A stretch of 64,000 bases of DNA, from assembly GCA_012841565.1 (NCBI GenBank), contig DUUM01000119.1:10645-74644 (forward strand), written 5' to 3'. Source of the stretch: Candidatus Epulonipiscium sp. (GTDB lineage: Bacteria; Bacillota_A; Clostridia; Lachnospirales; Cellulosilyticaceae). Of this stretch, positions 44,841 through 54,657 are shown piece after piece; within the stretch, counting starts at the first letter, position 1; each line of letters starts with the position of its first letter. The notes below the pieces were generated by a model. That model had not been told where the DNA came from. It saw only the letters and a program-made list of their open reading frames with translations, and made no database searches. A program made the position numbers and the translations under genes.

Positions 44841-45428
44841 ATGATTGACTATAAAAATATCATGAAAGAAAATGATAGATTAGAATCAGACAGATTATTT
44901 TTAAGACCGTTTTGTATAGAGGATGCAAAAGATGTGTTTTGTTATGCTAACAATGATGATGTAACGAGATATTTAACATGGGAATCTCATACTGATTTAT
45001 CAGAAAGCGAAAAGGTGTTAAAAGAGTTTTATATGAATGATACAGGCATATATGCAATTGAATTAAAGTCGGAACATAAATGTATTGGTTGCATAGACTT
45101 AAGGTTGGATATTGAAAATAGTAAAGGAAGTTTTGGGTATGTAATGAATAAGAATTACTGGGGGCAAGGTTATATGCCGGAGTCTTTAAATGCAGTATTA
45201 GATTTTGCATTTACAAAACTAAGCTTAAACCGTATTGAATCAACATATTATGTGGGCAATGAAGCTTCTGGCAGGGTTATGAAAAAATGTGGTATGCAGT
45301 ATGAAGGAATAGGGTTACAAGAAGTAAAAGTTAAAGGCATATATTATGATGTTGTACATTATGCAATTCTAAAACAAAATTGGATTGATTTAAAAAATAA
45401 ATTAACTTCAAGGGGATTAAATAGATGA
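44841..45428 (+). CDS. GNAT acetyltransferase, RimJ/RimL type
   Basis: A 195-aa acetyltransferase with the RimJ/RimL signature: [18 protein letters not shown] near the N terminus, [19 protein letters not shown] as acetyl-CoA loop, and [19 protein letters not shown]. It is related to the interrupted GNAT at 43757, so the two may be duplicates. The ATG at 44841 follows GGAGGTG; a longer reading from 44796 has no ribosome binding site. Its stop overlaps the next start (ATGA). It could modify a ribosomal protein N terminus or a small amine. Confidence 0.88.
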   Translation: MIDYKNIMKENDRLESDRLFLRPFCIEDAKDVFCYANNDDVTRYLTWESHTDLSESEKVLKEFYMNDTGIYAIELKSEHKCIGCIDLRLDIENSKGSFGYVMNKNYWGQGYMPESLNAVLDFAFTKLSLNRIESTYYVGNEASGRVMKKCGMQYEGIGLQEVKVKGIYYDVVHYAILKQNWIDLKNKLTSRGLNR

Positions 45429-45862
45429 ATAATAATGATACTCTTATTAGGGAAATATTAAGCGAAGAAGATTTATTAAAAGCATTTGTAGTAATGAAAC
45501 AATTAAGAACTCATTTAGATGAAAGATCTTATCTAGCTCTGGTTACAGATATGAAAAAAGAAGGTTATAAGATGTTTGGCCTCTGGGTGGAAGAAAAAAT
45601 TGTTGCAGTTACAGGGATAATCCAGTTAACAAATCTTTACTATGGGAAACACATATGGGTAAATGATTTAGTCGTTGACGAGACCCAAAGATCAACAGGG
45701 TATGGCCAAGAATTATTAAATTTTGTTATTGCTTGGGGGAAGGAAAATCATTGCGGAGTAGTTGCTTTGTCTTCCGGATTAGAAAAAGAATATGCACACA
45801 AATTTTATGAATCAAAGATGGCGTTTAATAAGGTGAGCTATGTTTTTAAAAAGCAGATTTAG
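45425..45862 (+). CDS. GNAT acetyltransferase
   Basis: A 145-aa GNAT enzyme: [17 protein letters not shown] opening ([10 protein letters not shown]), [33 protein letters not shown] as acetyl-CoA loop, and a [12 protein letters not shown] end. Short single-domain GNATs of this type often act on small molecules, including toxins and drugs. It overlaps the previous gene by 4 nt and is followed 11 nt later by the VanW gene, so these genes form one operon. Substrate unknown. Confidence 0.87.
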   Translation: MNNNDTLIREILSEEDLLKAFVVMKQLRTHLDERSYLALVTDMKKEGYKMFGLWVEEKIVAVTGIIQLTNLYYGKHIWVNDLVVDETQRSTGYGQELLNFVIAWGKENHCGVVALSSGLEKEYAHKFYESKMAFNKVSYVFKKQI

Positions 45863-45873
45863 GGAGGAAGAGT

Positions 45874-46683
45874 ATGCAACCTAAAAATAGGTCGAATTTA
45901 CGGATAGCATTGGGTAAAAAATATTATATGGGTAAGAGATATTTTGAATGGTGTTTTGGAGGGACAGAATTTGCTTTGAGCATAGATTCTGAATTAAAAC
46001 CATACACGGTGTTTGAACATAGGACTCCTTTATTAAGGAAATTAAAGGATGTAGATATGTGGTTACAGTATAATAAAATAACAAATATTAAGCTAGCTAT
46101 TAAGAAAATAGATGGCCTTATTATTTATCCAGGGGAGACATTTTCTTTTTGGAAATTAGTAGGGAAAACAACAGTAGGTAAAGGGTATGTTGAAGGAATG
46201 GTTCTTTCTCATGGGAAATTCAAGCCAGGAGTTGGGGGAGGATTATGTCAATTATCAAATTTAATATATTGGATGACCCTACATACGCCTTTAAAAGTTA
46301 CAGAGAGACATCGTCATAGTTATGATGTTTTTCCTGATTCAGACAGAAAATTACCTTTTGGGAGCGGAGCAACTTGTTTCTATAATTATATCGATTTGAG
46401 AATTGCAAATGATACAGATCAACCCTATCAATTACATCTATATTTAAATGATGAATATTTAATGGGGGAGTGGAGAACTACAATAGAACAAAAAGAGCGG
46501 TATGAAGTTTACCAAAAAGAACATTGGATAAGTCATGAATATTGGGGTGGCTATGCTCGGCATAATACGATTTTTAGAAAGAAATATGATCAGAGCTCAA
46601 AGTTAGTGGATGATGAGTATATTACAGAAAATCATGCAATTATGATGTATGAACCTTTATTATCTAATAGATATCACAAATAG
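45874..46683 (+). CDS. VanW family protein
   Basis: A 269-aa VanW-domain protein: KLAIKKIDGLIIYPGETFSFWKLVG, GMVLSHGKFKPGVGGGLCQLSN (the domain signature), LKVTERHRHSYDVFPDSDRKLPFGSG. VanW genes accompany some vancomycin-resistance operons but occur widely, and no biochemical role is established. Here there is no signal peptide and no van ligase, dehydrogenase or sensor, so glycopeptide resistance is not implied. AGGGAGGAAG precedes the ATG at 45874. Last gene of the GNAT cluster. Confidence 0.9.
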   Translation: MQPKNRSNLRIALGKKYYMGKRYFEWCFGGTEFALSIDSELKPYTVFEHRTPLLRKLKDVDMWLQYNKITNIKLAIKKIDGLIIYPGETFSFWKLVGKTTVGKGYVEGMVLSHGKFKPGVGGGLCQLSNLIYWMTLHTPLKVTERHRHSYDVFPDSDRKLPFGSGATCFYNYIDLRIANDTDQPYQLHLYLNDEYLMGEWRTTIEQKERYEVYQKEHWISHEYWGGYARHNTIFRKKYDQSSKLVDDEYITENHAIMMYEPLLSNRYHK

Positions 46684-46686
46684 AAG

Positions 46687-46715
46687 TTGATATAATCCTA
46701 AAGTTCAGTTATTAT
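46687..46715 (+). promoter_or_regulatory. Predicted promoter of the lacI-like gene
   Basis: TTGATA (46687-46692), 17-nt spacer, TATTAT (46710-46715). A palindromic operator begins five nt after the -10. Confidence 0.6.
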
Positions 46716-46719
46716 TAAG

Positions 46720-46733
46720 ATAAAACGTTTTAC
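46720..46733 (+). promoter_or_regulatory. LacI-family operator (autoregulatory)
   Basis: The perfect 12-bp palindrome TAAAACGTTTTA (46721-46732) centred on ACGT, as in LacI/CcpA-type sites. It is placed at the transcription start of the LacI-family gene 31 nt upstream of its ATG. Confidence 0.65.
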
Positions 46734-46763
46734 CTAAATGTCCTACTATGAAAGGAATGAAAA

Positions 46764-47804
46764 ATGGTTACATTAAAAGAAATAGCCCGAATCTGTGATG
46801 TTTCAATAACCACTGTATCTAATGTGTTAAACGATAAACCTAAAGTTAGTGAAGAAACTAAGCAAAGGGTACTTGAGGTGGTGAAACAAACCGGATATAA
46901 ACCCAATTATTTTGCTCAAGGAATGCGAAAGCAAAAGACTAAAATTATCGGAATTATTGTAGAAGATTTGAATTTATTTAGTACACCGCATATTATAGAA
47001 GCTATAATGGCATATTGTGATGATCATGATTACCGAACCATACTTGTGAATATGAGACTTTATGATAGATGGCAAGATAGATGGTATTCTGATGAGAAAA
47101 AAGTACAGTCAGTACTTCAGCCAGCCATTAGAGAGTTGTCATCAATTAAAGTGGACGGTATTATCTATGTGGCTGGACATTGCCGGGATATTAATTATTT
47201 TATGGATGATTTTAAAATTCCTACTATTATAACATATGCTTTATCGACATCATCCAGATTTCCCTCTGTTGTATTTGATGACGAAAAGGGTGGTTATGAT
47301 ATAACTAAATATTTAATTTCAATGGGACATCGTAAAATAGGTGTGATTGCGGGAGCAGCGAATAATCTGCATACTCAAAAGCGAAGTTTGGGATATCAAA
47401 AAGCTTTGTTTGAGGAGCAAATTCTATTTAATCCAGACTGGATTAAATATGGTGATTGGGAAAGATTATCCGGATACATACAAATGGAGAAATTGATAAA
47501 AAAGGGGATTACAGGAGTTTTTTGTATGAATGATTTGATGGCTGGTGGGGCATATGATTATCTTTATGAGAATAATATAATCGTCGGACGTGACATTTCT
47601 ATCGTAGGGTATGATAATAATGAAATTTCTAAGTATCTAAGACCACAACTTACAACCAATGACATCCCATTAGGAGAAATTGGTAGGACAACAGCGGAAT
47701 ATTTTTTAAATCTACTTGAAGAAGATTTAGATAATAGTGGGAAGCAGAAGATTATAAAATTACCATGTAACATGATTATAAGAGAGTCAGTAAGAAGCAT
47801 TTAA
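46764..47804 (+). CDS. LacI-family transcriptional regulator
   Basis: A 346-aa repressor-type regulator. The N-terminal HTH (VTLKEIARICDVSITTVSNVLNDKPKVSEETK split over residues 2-33) is followed by the hinge and a periplasmic-binding-like effector domain. Its position next to hemicellulase genes and the presence of like palindromes at its own promoter and at the 51-kb operon promoter suggest it controls the arabinoxylan locus. The effector is probably a sugar or oligosaccharide. AAGGAATG precedes the ATG at 46764. Confidence 0.92.
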   Translation: MVTLKEIARICDVSITTVSNVLNDKPKVSEETKQRVLEVVKQTGYKPNYFAQGMRKQKTKIIGIIVEDLNLFSTPHIIEAIMAYCDDHDYRTILVNMRLYDRWQDRWYSDEKKVQSVLQPAIRELSSIKVDGIIYVAGHCRDINYFMDDFKIPTIITYALSTSSRFPSVVFDDEKGGYDITKYLISMGHRKIGVIAGAANNLHTQKRSLGYQKALFEEQILFNPDWIKYGDWERLSGYIQMEKLIKKGITGVFCMNDLMAGGAYDYLYENNIIVGRDISIVGYDNNEISKYLRPQLTTNDIPLGEIGRTTAEYFLNLLEEDLDNSGKQKIIKLPCNMIIRESVRSI

Positions 47805-47832
47805 CTAGTTACTGAAAAACTGGAGGTATCAT

Positions 47833-48990
47833 ATGGGCAAGTGGAAGTATATGGACAAGTTTTTAAATAATCATATTAAAACAGGCCCTGCCGGCTGTGG
47901 TTGTGCTGTTGTGAAAGACGGAGAAATTCTATTTGAAAATTATTATGGTTTTGCAGATATAGAAAAGAAAAAACCAATAACAGAGAGTTCTGTCTATAGG
48001 CAGTTTTCAACTACAAAGCTTATGGTTGTTACTGCAGCAATGATTTTGTTTGAAAGAGGAGGATTCCTCTTAAACGATCCAATTTCTGAATACTTTCCTG
48101 AATGGTGTGATACTCAAGTTGCTGAGAGACTTGAGAACGGTACTTATAATATAAGATCAGCTACAAGGCCGATACAGGTAAAGGATTGTTTTTCTATGAC
48201 GATGGGAATAGGGTATGGTGGCCATGACTATACTCATCAAATGATGGAAAAAGTAAGGAAAGAATTAAAAACAGAAATAGGAGATTACACCCTTCGGCAA
48301 GATATCTATGCAATGTCAAAGGTTCCAATCATGTTTGACCCAGGTACTCATTGGCTTTATGGTTTTGGTCATGAATTGGTTGCCGGACTAATTGAAGTGG
48401 TATCAGGAAAAACAGTTGGAGAATTTTTAAAGGAAGAACTGTTTGAACCATTGGAGATGAAGCGGACAGGATACCGTTATTTTGGTGATATAAGGGAACA
48501 GATGGTAACCACGTATCAAATAAATGAAGATGGAATTAGGGTGCCTGTTAAAGGAATGTTTGATGAAAGGCTGGAACCTGAATCTAAGTATGAAGGGGGG
48601 GGAGCTGGGTTGTTTTCCAGTGTACGAGATTATCTTACTTTTTCCCAGATGTTAACTTCCGGAGGTAGCTATAAGGGGAATCAAATTATAGGGAGAAAGA
48701 CAATTGATTTAATGCGTACAAATCAGTTGAATAAGCAGCAATTGAAGGAGTTTCAAAATTCCTATCTTGACGGATATGGATATGGTCTAGGTGTAAGGAC
48801 TATGATGGACCCGTCCAAGGGGAGCAACACCTCAATTGGAGAATTTGGGTGGACTGGTATGATGGGTACTTATGTAGCTATGGATCCAACCGAAGGTGTT
48901 TCGCTTGTATATATGCACAATTCACAGCCTAACATGGAAGAGTATACCCATCATCGTATTCGTAATATTGCTTTTGGAGCTATAAGATAA
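47833..48990 (+). CDS. Serine hydrolase, beta-lactamase class C fold
   Basis: A 385-aa protein with the SxxK motif S59-T-T-K62 (RQFSTTKLMVV), a Tyr motif YGFGHEL and a C-terminal FGWTGMMGTYVAMDP. It lacks a signal peptide, so it is probably an intracellular esterase or peptidase rather than a beta-lactamase. It follows the lacI-like gene by 28 nt with GGAGGT, suggesting co-transcription. In a hemicellulose locus an esterase role (for example removing acyl decorations) is plausible but unproven. Confidence 0.83.
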   Translation: MGKWKYMDKFLNNHIKTGPAGCGCAVVKDGEILFENYYGFADIEKKKPITESSVYRQFSTTKLMVVTAAMILFERGGFLLNDPISEYFPEWCDTQVAERLENGTYNIRSATRPIQVKDCFSMTMGIGYGGHDYTHQMMEKVRKELKTEIGDYTLRQDIYAMSKVPIMFDPGTHWLYGFGHELVAGLIEVVSGKTVGEFLKEELFEPLEMKRTGYRYFGDIREQMVTTYQINEDGIRVPVKGMFDERLEPESKYEGGGAGLFSSVRDYLTFSQMLTSGGSYKGNQIIGRKTIDLMRTNQLNKQQLKEFQNSYLDGYGYGLGVRTMMDPSKGSNTSIGEFGWTGMMGTYVAMDPTEGVSLVYMHNSQPNMEEYTHHRIRNIAFGAIR

Positions 48991-49040
48991 GGCTGTGGCC
49001 TGAACATAAAAAATCACAAATTCAATATATTGTAGAACAC

Positions 49041-49083
49041 AAAACCCAGTAGAAATCATGAGGATATCTACTGGGTTTTTTTA
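49041..49083. terminator. Bidirectional terminator
   Basis: A 13-bp stem (49041-49053 with 49067-49079) with T-run to the right and A-run to the left, between the serine hydrolase (+) and GH51 gene (-). Confidence 0.85.
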
Positions 49084-49112
49084 ATCATTATATGATTGAC
49101 ATACGAGTATAT

Positions 49113-50591
49113 CTATTCGATTTTAAGTACAACAACGGATTTTGCTGGAATACAAGCATATATTTGATTGTTTTCTAGCTTTAGATTATTAAAAGTAGTT
49201 TCCATAATAGTTTCTGGATATTCAAAGGTGTTTCTAGCATCCATTTCATTTGAAGTCAATATGGTCCCGGATATATTGTTTTTATTTGTTCCCATGAGTT
49301 CACAACTTATCTCAATGTTATTAAAAGGATCCAAATTACAAAGAGATATATGAATTTTACCTTCTGAATCTATAGAAGACGAAGCGCTAAGTTGATTGAT
49401 TTTTTCGTCGCCATGGTAGTAAAAGGTTTCCTCAAGGTTAGTTTCAAGCAATTGGGCGTTTTGATGGACAGAAAACATCTTAAACACATGATAAGTTGGT
49501 GTTAATATCATTTTATGCCCATCTGTTAAGATGACAGATTGCAATACATTAATCATCTGTGCTATATTAGCCATCTGAATGCGGTCGCAGTGATTGTTAA
49601 AAAGATTAAGATTTATACCTGCTACTAATGCATCGCGAAGGGTGTTTTGTTGATACAGAAAACTTGGATTTGTGCCTTGTTCCACTTGGTACCAGGCACC
49701 CCATTCATCCACTATGAGACCTACGCGTTTGTCTTCATCATATTTATCCATTATTGCAATATTTTTTTCTATCAATTCTTCCATATACAATGTCATTTTT
49801 AATATATTAAACCATTCTTTTTCATCAAAATCAACAGCAGATCCCTTAGGGAGGCTCCAGTCTAATGGCATGGTATAGTAATGAAGGCTTAAGCCGTCCA
49901 TATATTTCCCAGCATTTTTCATGAGTACTTCAGTCCATTGATAATCATCAGCATTTGCACCACAAGCTATTTTATACAGTTTATTATCTCCGAAGTTTCC
50001 AAGATAGGTAGCATATCTACGATATTCATCTGCATAATATTCTGGGCGCATTTGTCCACCACATCCCCAGTTCTCGTTACCAACTGCAAAATATTTTAAC
50101 TTCCAAGGCTCTTCTCTTCCATTTTCTTTTCTTAAATTTGTCATTGGTGATTGGACGTTAGAGGTCATATATTCAACCCATTGTTGCATTTCCCTCACTG
50201 TACCACTACCAAGATTACCACCAATATAAGGCTCGGCACCTATAAGGTCACAGAATTCCATAAATTCATGAGTACCAAAATGATTATTTTCTGTAACACC
50301 GCCCCAGTGTGTATTGATAATTGAAGGGCGGTCTTTATAAGGTCCAATACCCTCTGTCCAGTGATAATTGTCGGCGAAGCAGCCACCTGGCCACCTTAGA
50401 ACAGGGATTTTCATTAATTTCAAGGCTTCAACCACATCTTTTCGTATACCATTAATATTAGGTATTGGTGAATCCTTGCCAACCCAAATTCCTTCGTAGA
50501 CACATCGCCCTAAATGCTCTGCAAAATGACCATAAATGTTTTTATTGATGGTGGCTTTTCTGATCTCTGAATTTACCTTCATTTTTACCAT
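49113..50591 (-). CDS. Alpha-L-arabinofuranosidase, GH51
   Basis: A 492-aa intracellular enzyme (no signal peptide) that removes arabinofuranose from arabinoxylan or arabinan oligosaccharides. The GH51 signatures are [37 protein letters not shown], acid/base E173 in AVGNENWG and nucleophile E296 in IVDEWGAWY; all are intact. The C-terminal region is the usual beta-sandwich. It is transcribed divergently from the large operon starting at 51199, across a 607-nt control region. It is clearly different in sequence from the second GH51 at 58561, so the pair may have different linkage preferences. Confidence 0.94.
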   Translation of the reverse strand: MVKMKVNSEIRKATINKNIYGHFAEHLGRCVYEGIWVGKDSPIPNINGIRKDVVEALKLMKIPVLRWPGGCFADNYHWTEGIGPYKDRPSIINTHWGGVTENNHFGTHEFMEFCDLIGAEPYIGGNLGSGTVREMQQWVEYMTSNVQSPMTNLRKENGREEPWKLKYFAVGNENWGCGGQMRPEYYADEYRRYATYLGNFGDNKLYKIACGANADDYQWTEVLMKNAGKYMDGLSLHYYTMPLDWSLPKGSAVDFDEKEWFNILKMTLYMEELIEKNIAIMDKYDEDKRVGLIVDEWGAWYQVEQGTNPSFLYQQNTLRDALVAGINLNLFNNHCDRIQMANIAQMINVLQSVILTDGHKMILTPTYHVFKMFSVHQNAQLLETNLEETFYYHGDEKINQLSASSSIDSEGKIHISLCNLDPFNNIEISCELMGTNKNNISGTILTSNEMDARNTFEYPETIMETTFNNLKLENNQIYACIPAKSVVVLKIE

Positions 50592-51024
50592 AATAGTATC
50601 CCTTCTTTCGTTATGCCAATACTCGTTAATTGTAGCTGTTTTGTGGAAATTAAGATCTGTTACCGTTTAAGTTGTTAATATATAGGAGAAAAAACGATTA
50701 ACACCTTAAGTTTAAAACATAATGTGATAAAAGTCCACTATTGTTTAGTTAATCTAACTAAATTAGGTCTATAGAGATTAGTTATAGAGAGTTTATCCTT
50801 TGTTTGATGGTCTTATGAACTTTTTTAATAAAATTTTAAGTCCTATTTTATTGTTTGAGTAGCTTCTTTTAGGTGACAATAATAAAGGTGCAAAAACATT
50901 ATAACTATATTAGGTATAATGTTAAGTATTAATCAATTTTAAATGATATGGGCGGACAACTTAACAATAGTCACAACATCTGATGGTATAATACGAAAAA
51001 GTTAAAACTTTTATACAAAATCAA

Positions 51025-51053
51025 TTGACAGACTAGATGCTTTAATATATAGT
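51025..51053 (+). promoter_or_regulatory. Predicted promoter of the hemicellulose operon
   Basis: TTGACA (51025-51030), exactly 17-nt spacer, TATAGT (51048-51053). The transcript start is expected near 51060, leaving a leader of about 140 nt. Confidence 0.65.
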
Positions 51054-51064
51054 AATAGTTAAGA

Positions 51065-51078
51065 GTTAAACGTTTTAC
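51065..51078 (+). promoter_or_regulatory. LacI-family operator of the hemicellulose operon
   Basis: The 14-mer GTTAAACGTTTTAC is palindromic except for one pair and is centred on ACGT. It shares AAACGTTTTAC with the site in front of the lacI-like gene at 46.7 kb. It starts 11 nt after the -10 box, a position where a bound repressor would block initiation or early elongation. Confidence 0.62.
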
Positions 51079-51198
51079 ATGCTTTGTACAGTATCAGCAA
51101 ATAATTTGAAGGATAGGAGGAAAGTTATAAAAAGCCTGAATATAAATTAATCTATAAAACGGAAACTCAAGAGAGTAATACAAAGGAGGCAACACTTT

Positions 51199-52122
51199 AT
51201 GTATAGTTCCAGTAATGCAAAAAAGAGGAAAGGATATATAGAACTTTTATATATCATGCCTTTTATAATTTTAGTGGCAGTATTTTCTTATTACCCATTA
51301 TATGGTTGGATTTATTCTTTTTTTGATTATCAGCCACCACTACCATTTTCTTGGGATACTTTTGTAGGATTAAAATGGTTTAGAACATTATTCCAAACTA
51401 AATCTTATGTTAAACAAACTTTAGAAGTGCTTCGAAACACCTTTGCTATGAGTGGTATTTCATTGGCATTTTCTTGGCTCCCAATGTTTTTTGCTATCTT
51501 TCTTAATGAAATAAAAAACGTACGATTTCGTAAATTTGTCCAAACAGCAACGACTTTGCCAAACTTTATTAGTTGGGTATTGGTTTATTCAATAGCCTTC
51601 CTTCTGATGAGTAATAACGGTATGTTTAATTCTGTAGGAATGAGTTGGGGATTAATTGAAAGACCTATTAACTTCTTGAAATCGAATGAGCATATGTGGT
51701 TAAAGATGTGGCTATGGCTTACTTGGAAGAATCTTGGGTGGGCGGCTATTATGTATATTGCAGCTATTTCAGGAATTGACTCCGAAATGTATGAAAGTGC
51801 TGAAGTTGACGGGGCAAACCGTATGCAAATCATACGTCATATTACAATTCCTAGCTTATTGCCTACTTTTTTTGTACTCTTACTATTAAATATTTCTAAT
51901 TTCCTTAATAATGGTATGGAACAATATTTTGTTTTCCAGAATTCATGGAACAGGGAGTATATACAGGTTTTAGATTTATATGTATATAATTTATCTACTA
52001 GCAAGCCACCTGTATATTCGGTGTCGACAGCGCTTAGTATGTTAAAGAGTCTTATAAGTCTCGTTCTACTGTTTAGTGTAAACACTTTCTCTAAACTAGT
52101 GCGTAACGAAAGTATAATATAA
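51199..52122 (+). CDS. CUT1 sugar ABC transporter permease (LplB type)
   Basis: A 307-aa permease with six membrane segments. The EAA motif is YESAEVDGANRMQIIRHITIPSL (split: residues about 195-217), and the N-terminal cytoplasmic KKRKGY precedes the first segment (ELLYIMPFIILVAVFSYYPL). With the next gene it forms the channel for oligosaccharides delivered by the 588-aa lipoprotein of this operon. There is no ATPase gene in the operon, as usual for LplB/LplC/YtcP systems that share a general ATPase (MsmX type). AAAGGAGG precedes the ATG at 51199. Confidence 0.92.
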   Translation: MYSSSNAKKRKGYIELLYIMPFIILVAVFSYYPLYGWIYSFFDYQPPLPFSWDTFVGLKWFRTLFQTKSYVKQTLEVLRNTFAMSGISLAFSWLPMFFAIFLNEIKNVRFRKFVQTATTLPNFISWVLVYSIAFLLMSNNGMFNSVGMSWGLIERPINFLKSNEHMWLKMWLWLTWKNLGWAAIMYIAAISGIDSEMYESAEVDGANRMQIIRHITIPSLLPTFFVLLLLNISNFLNNGMEQYFVFQNSWNREYIQVLDLYVYNLSTSKPPVYSVSTALSMLKSLISLVLLFSVNTFSKLVRNESII

Positions 52123-52133
52123 AGGAGTTTATT

Positions 52134-53072
52134 ATGAAAAAAAACAATAGTAATATACCATCTAATAAAAACAATAAAATTAAAGATAGTAGTATAAGTG
52201 ATTTATTACTAGACATAGTAAACTATTTTATTTTTTCAGTGTTTGCTTTTGTGTGTGTATATCCATTTTATTATATTTTTATTAACACAATTAGTAACAA
52301 TAAAATAAGTGAAAAAGGTGGCGTCGTTTGGTTTCCTAAAGGAATACACATACAAAACTATATTGACGTATTTAAAATACCAGGTCTAGGGCAGGCTGCC
52401 TTAGTTTCAGTATCAAGAACGGTTATTGGAACAGTTTTAACTGTATTCATAGCTGCATTTCTTGGCTATATGTTTACGAGAGAGACCATGCATAATCGGA
52501 AATTTTGGTATCGATTTGTGATTGTGACCATGTATTTTAACGCAGGTATTATTCCTTGGTATTTAACAATGATGAATCTTGGACTTACTAATAATTTTCT
52601 AGGGTATATTTTACCTTCCTTAGTATCTCCTTTTTATATTATTCTAACCAAGACCTACATCGAATCAACACCCAAAGAAATTCAGGAAGCAGCCGAATGT
52701 GATGGCGCTGGAATTTTAACTATATTTACGAAAATTATGTTACCCGTATGTAAACCTATTTTGGCTACAATTTCAATATTTACGGCCGTAGGGCATTGGA
52801 ATTCATTCCAAGACACACTGCTACTTATGACACAAGAAAAATATTATACTTTGCAATTTATCTTATATAGATATTTACAATCATCACAATCATTATCAGC
52901 AATCGTTAATGCAACAGCAGGTAGTGGATCAGCAATGCTTGCTAACTCACAGACACAAACATCCATAAGAATGACGGTTACTATTATTGTAGCACTTCCT
53001 ATCATTATGATTTATCCTTTCTTCCAGAGATTCTTAGTGAAAGGAATTATGATTGGTGCCGTTAAAGGATGA
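52134..53072 (+). CDS. CUT1 sugar ABC transporter permease (YtcP/LplC type)
   Basis: A 312-aa permease with six membrane segments and the EAA motif EIQEAAECDGAGILTIFTKI. The N-terminal Asn/Lys-rich tail (about 1-22) is cytoplasmic. It is the partner of the preceding permease, 11 nt downstream with AAAGGAG. The transported ligand is probably an arabinoxylo-oligosaccharide, judging by the surrounding glycosidases. Confidence 0.92.
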   Translation: MKKNNSNIPSNKNNKIKDSSISDLLLDIVNYFIFSVFAFVCVYPFYYIFINTISNNKISEKGGVVWFPKGIHIQNYIDVFKIPGLGQAALVSVSRTVIGTVLTVFIAAFLGYMFTRETMHNRKFWYRFVIVTMYFNAGIIPWYLTMMNLGLTNNFLGYILPSLVSPFYIILTKTYIESTPKEIQEAAECDGAGILTIFTKIMLPVCKPILATISIFTAVGHWNSFQDTLLLMTQEKYYTLQFILYRYLQSSQSLSAIVNATAGSGSAMLANSQTQTSIRMTVTIIVALPIIMIYPFFQRFLVKGIMIGAVKG

Positions 53073-53094
53073 TAGTTTAGGTAAGGAGGAAAAA

Positions 53095-54510
53095 ATGAAT
53101 AAACAAGGATTTAACCCATATCTTCCGTCTTGGGAATATATCCCGGATGGTGAACCGTATGTTTTTAATAATAGAGTCTATGTTTATGGCTCTCATGACC
53201 GATTTAATGGGCTTGCTTATTGTTTGAATGATTACGTGTGCTGGTCTGCACCAGTAGATGCCCTTTCTGATTGGCGTTATGAAGGTGTTATATACAAAGC
53301 TACAGATGTACAAAATAATGAAGATCGCGATAGCTGTCTCTATGCCCCAGATGTAGCAGTTGGGCCTGATGGGCGATACTATTTATATTATGTAGATAGC
53401 AAACGGTCAATAGTATCTGTTGCTGTCTGTGATAAACCAGCAGGCAAATATGAGTTTTATGGTTATGTACATTACGCAGATGGCGTCAACCTAGGAGAGA
53501 GAGCGGGGGATGAACCACAATTTGATCCAGGGGTATTGCTAGAAGGAGATAAGGTTTATCTTTATACTGGGTTTTGTGCAGGTGGAGACAAATCAAGAAG
53601 TGGCGCTATGGCAACGGTTCTTAATACAGATATGATAACCATCATTGAAGAACCGGTTATTGTGGCTCCGAGCCAACCTTATGGTAAGGGAAGTAGTTTT
53701 GAAGGACATGAATTTTTTGAGGCGCCATCCATTAGAAAGCGGGGAGACACTTATTATTTAATTTACTCCTCAATTCTTATGCATGAGTTATGTTATGCCA
53801 CTAGTAAACATCCTACCAAAGGGTTTATATATGGTGGAACTATTATAAGTAATTGTGATATTGGTGTTAGTACTTATAAGCCAGCACAACAACCAATGAA
53901 TTATGGAGGCAATAACCACGGTAGTTTTGTGGAAATAGGTGACAAATGGTATATCTTTTACCATAGGCACACCAATGGCACTAATTACAGTAGGCAGGCT
54001 TGCCTAGAAGAAATTAAGTTTTTAGAAGATGGATCAATCCCTCAAGTGGAAATGACATCTTGTGGTCCTAATGGTGGACCTCTAAAGGGTCACGGAGAGT
54101 ATGATGCTTATATAGCTTGTAATCTTTTTTGCAAGGAGGAATCTGTTTATACAGATTTTACTGGGTCATGGATGAATAATCAATTTCCAAAGATTACACA
54201 AGACGGAAAAGATGGCGATGAAGAGATTGGTTATATTGTAAATATGAAAGCATCTGCCACAGCTGGTTTTAAATATTTTGACTGCAAAGGAATTAAAAGA
54301 GTAAAAATAAAAGTACGTGGTTATTGTCAAGGTGATTTTGAAATAAAGACATCTTGGAATGGACCTACCCTTGGTAAAATATCAGTTGGATTTTCCAATG
54401 TTTGGAAAGAATACTTATCTGATATAACCATACCAGACGGCGTGCATCCACTGTATATTACTTATACAGGTCAGGGAAGCGCAGCACTTGCATCCTTTAC
54501 ATTAGAATAA
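53095..54510 (+). CDS. Glycoside hydrolase family 43
   Basis: A 471-aa intracellular enzyme (no signal peptide) with a five-bladed beta-propeller catalytic domain. Likely catalytic residues are base D18 in YIPDGEPYVF, pKa-modulating D144 in FDPGVLLEGDKVYLY and acid E209 in FFEAPSIRK. The C-terminal 120 residues look like a CBM6-type beta-sandwich (from FTGSWMNNQF at about 360). GH43 enzymes are beta-xylosidases or arabinofuranosidases. The ATG at 53095 follows AAGGAGG; a longer reading from 53053 starts inside the permease gene. Substrate is inferred from context. Confidence 0.9.
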   Translation: MNKQGFNPYLPSWEYIPDGEPYVFNNRVYVYGSHDRFNGLAYCLNDYVCWSAPVDALSDWRYEGVIYKATDVQNNEDRDSCLYAPDVAVGPDGRYYLYYVDSKRSIVSVAVCDKPAGKYEFYGYVHYADGVNLGERAGDEPQFDPGVLLEGDKVYLYTGFCAGGDKSRSGAMATVLNTDMITIIEEPVIVAPSQPYGKGSSFEGHEFFEAPSIRKRGDTYYLIYSSILMHELCYATSKHPTKGFIYGGTIISNCDIGVSTYKPAQQPMNYGGNNHGSFVEIGDKWYIFYHRHTNGTNYSRQACLEEIKFLEDGSIPQVEMTSCGPNGGPLKGHGEYDAYIACNLFCKEESVYTDFTGSWMNNQFPKITQDGKDGDEEIGYIVNMKASATAGFKYFDCKGIKRVKIKVRGYCQGDFEIKTSWNGPTLGKISVGFSNVWKEYLSDITIPDGVHPLYITYTGQGSAALASFTLE

Positions 54511-54657
54511 ATAATACAGGGTTGGTTTGAAAAGCTTACAAGATTATTAATCAGGTTTATCAATTTCATCCTTTTTCTACATAAGAAATAAATTTTTTTA
54601 GGGAGTGGATGATTTTAATATAAGCATTAGCATCTAATTTAAAAAAGGAGGAAGATT

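Larger units (their letters stand above)
50592..51198. promoter_or_regulatory. 607-nt divergent control region
   Basis: No gene is seen. It separates the GH51 gene (-) from the sugar-uptake/glycosidase operon (+). On the plus strand it holds a sigma-A promoter and a LacI-type palindrome (listed separately). Weaker look-alikes of the palindrome occur at about 50659-50670 (GTTACCGTTTAA) and 50692-50703 (AAAACGATTAAC) near the minus-strand start, and could mediate co-regulation of the GH51 gene. Confidence 0.55.

Noticed and set aside
45874..46683. Vancomycin resistance locus
   Set aside because: Only a VanW protein is present; no VanA/B-type ligase, VanH, VanX or VanRS genes nearby.
43757..46683. 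Integron-type gene cassette array
   Set aside because: No repeated attC-like palindromes between the genes and no integrase; two gene junctions overlap or nearly touch, which cassettes would not.
47833..48990. Beta-lactamase
   Set aside because: The fold and SxxK motif match class C-like serine hydrolases, but there is no signal peptide and the context is glycan use, so antibiotic hydrolysis is not supported.
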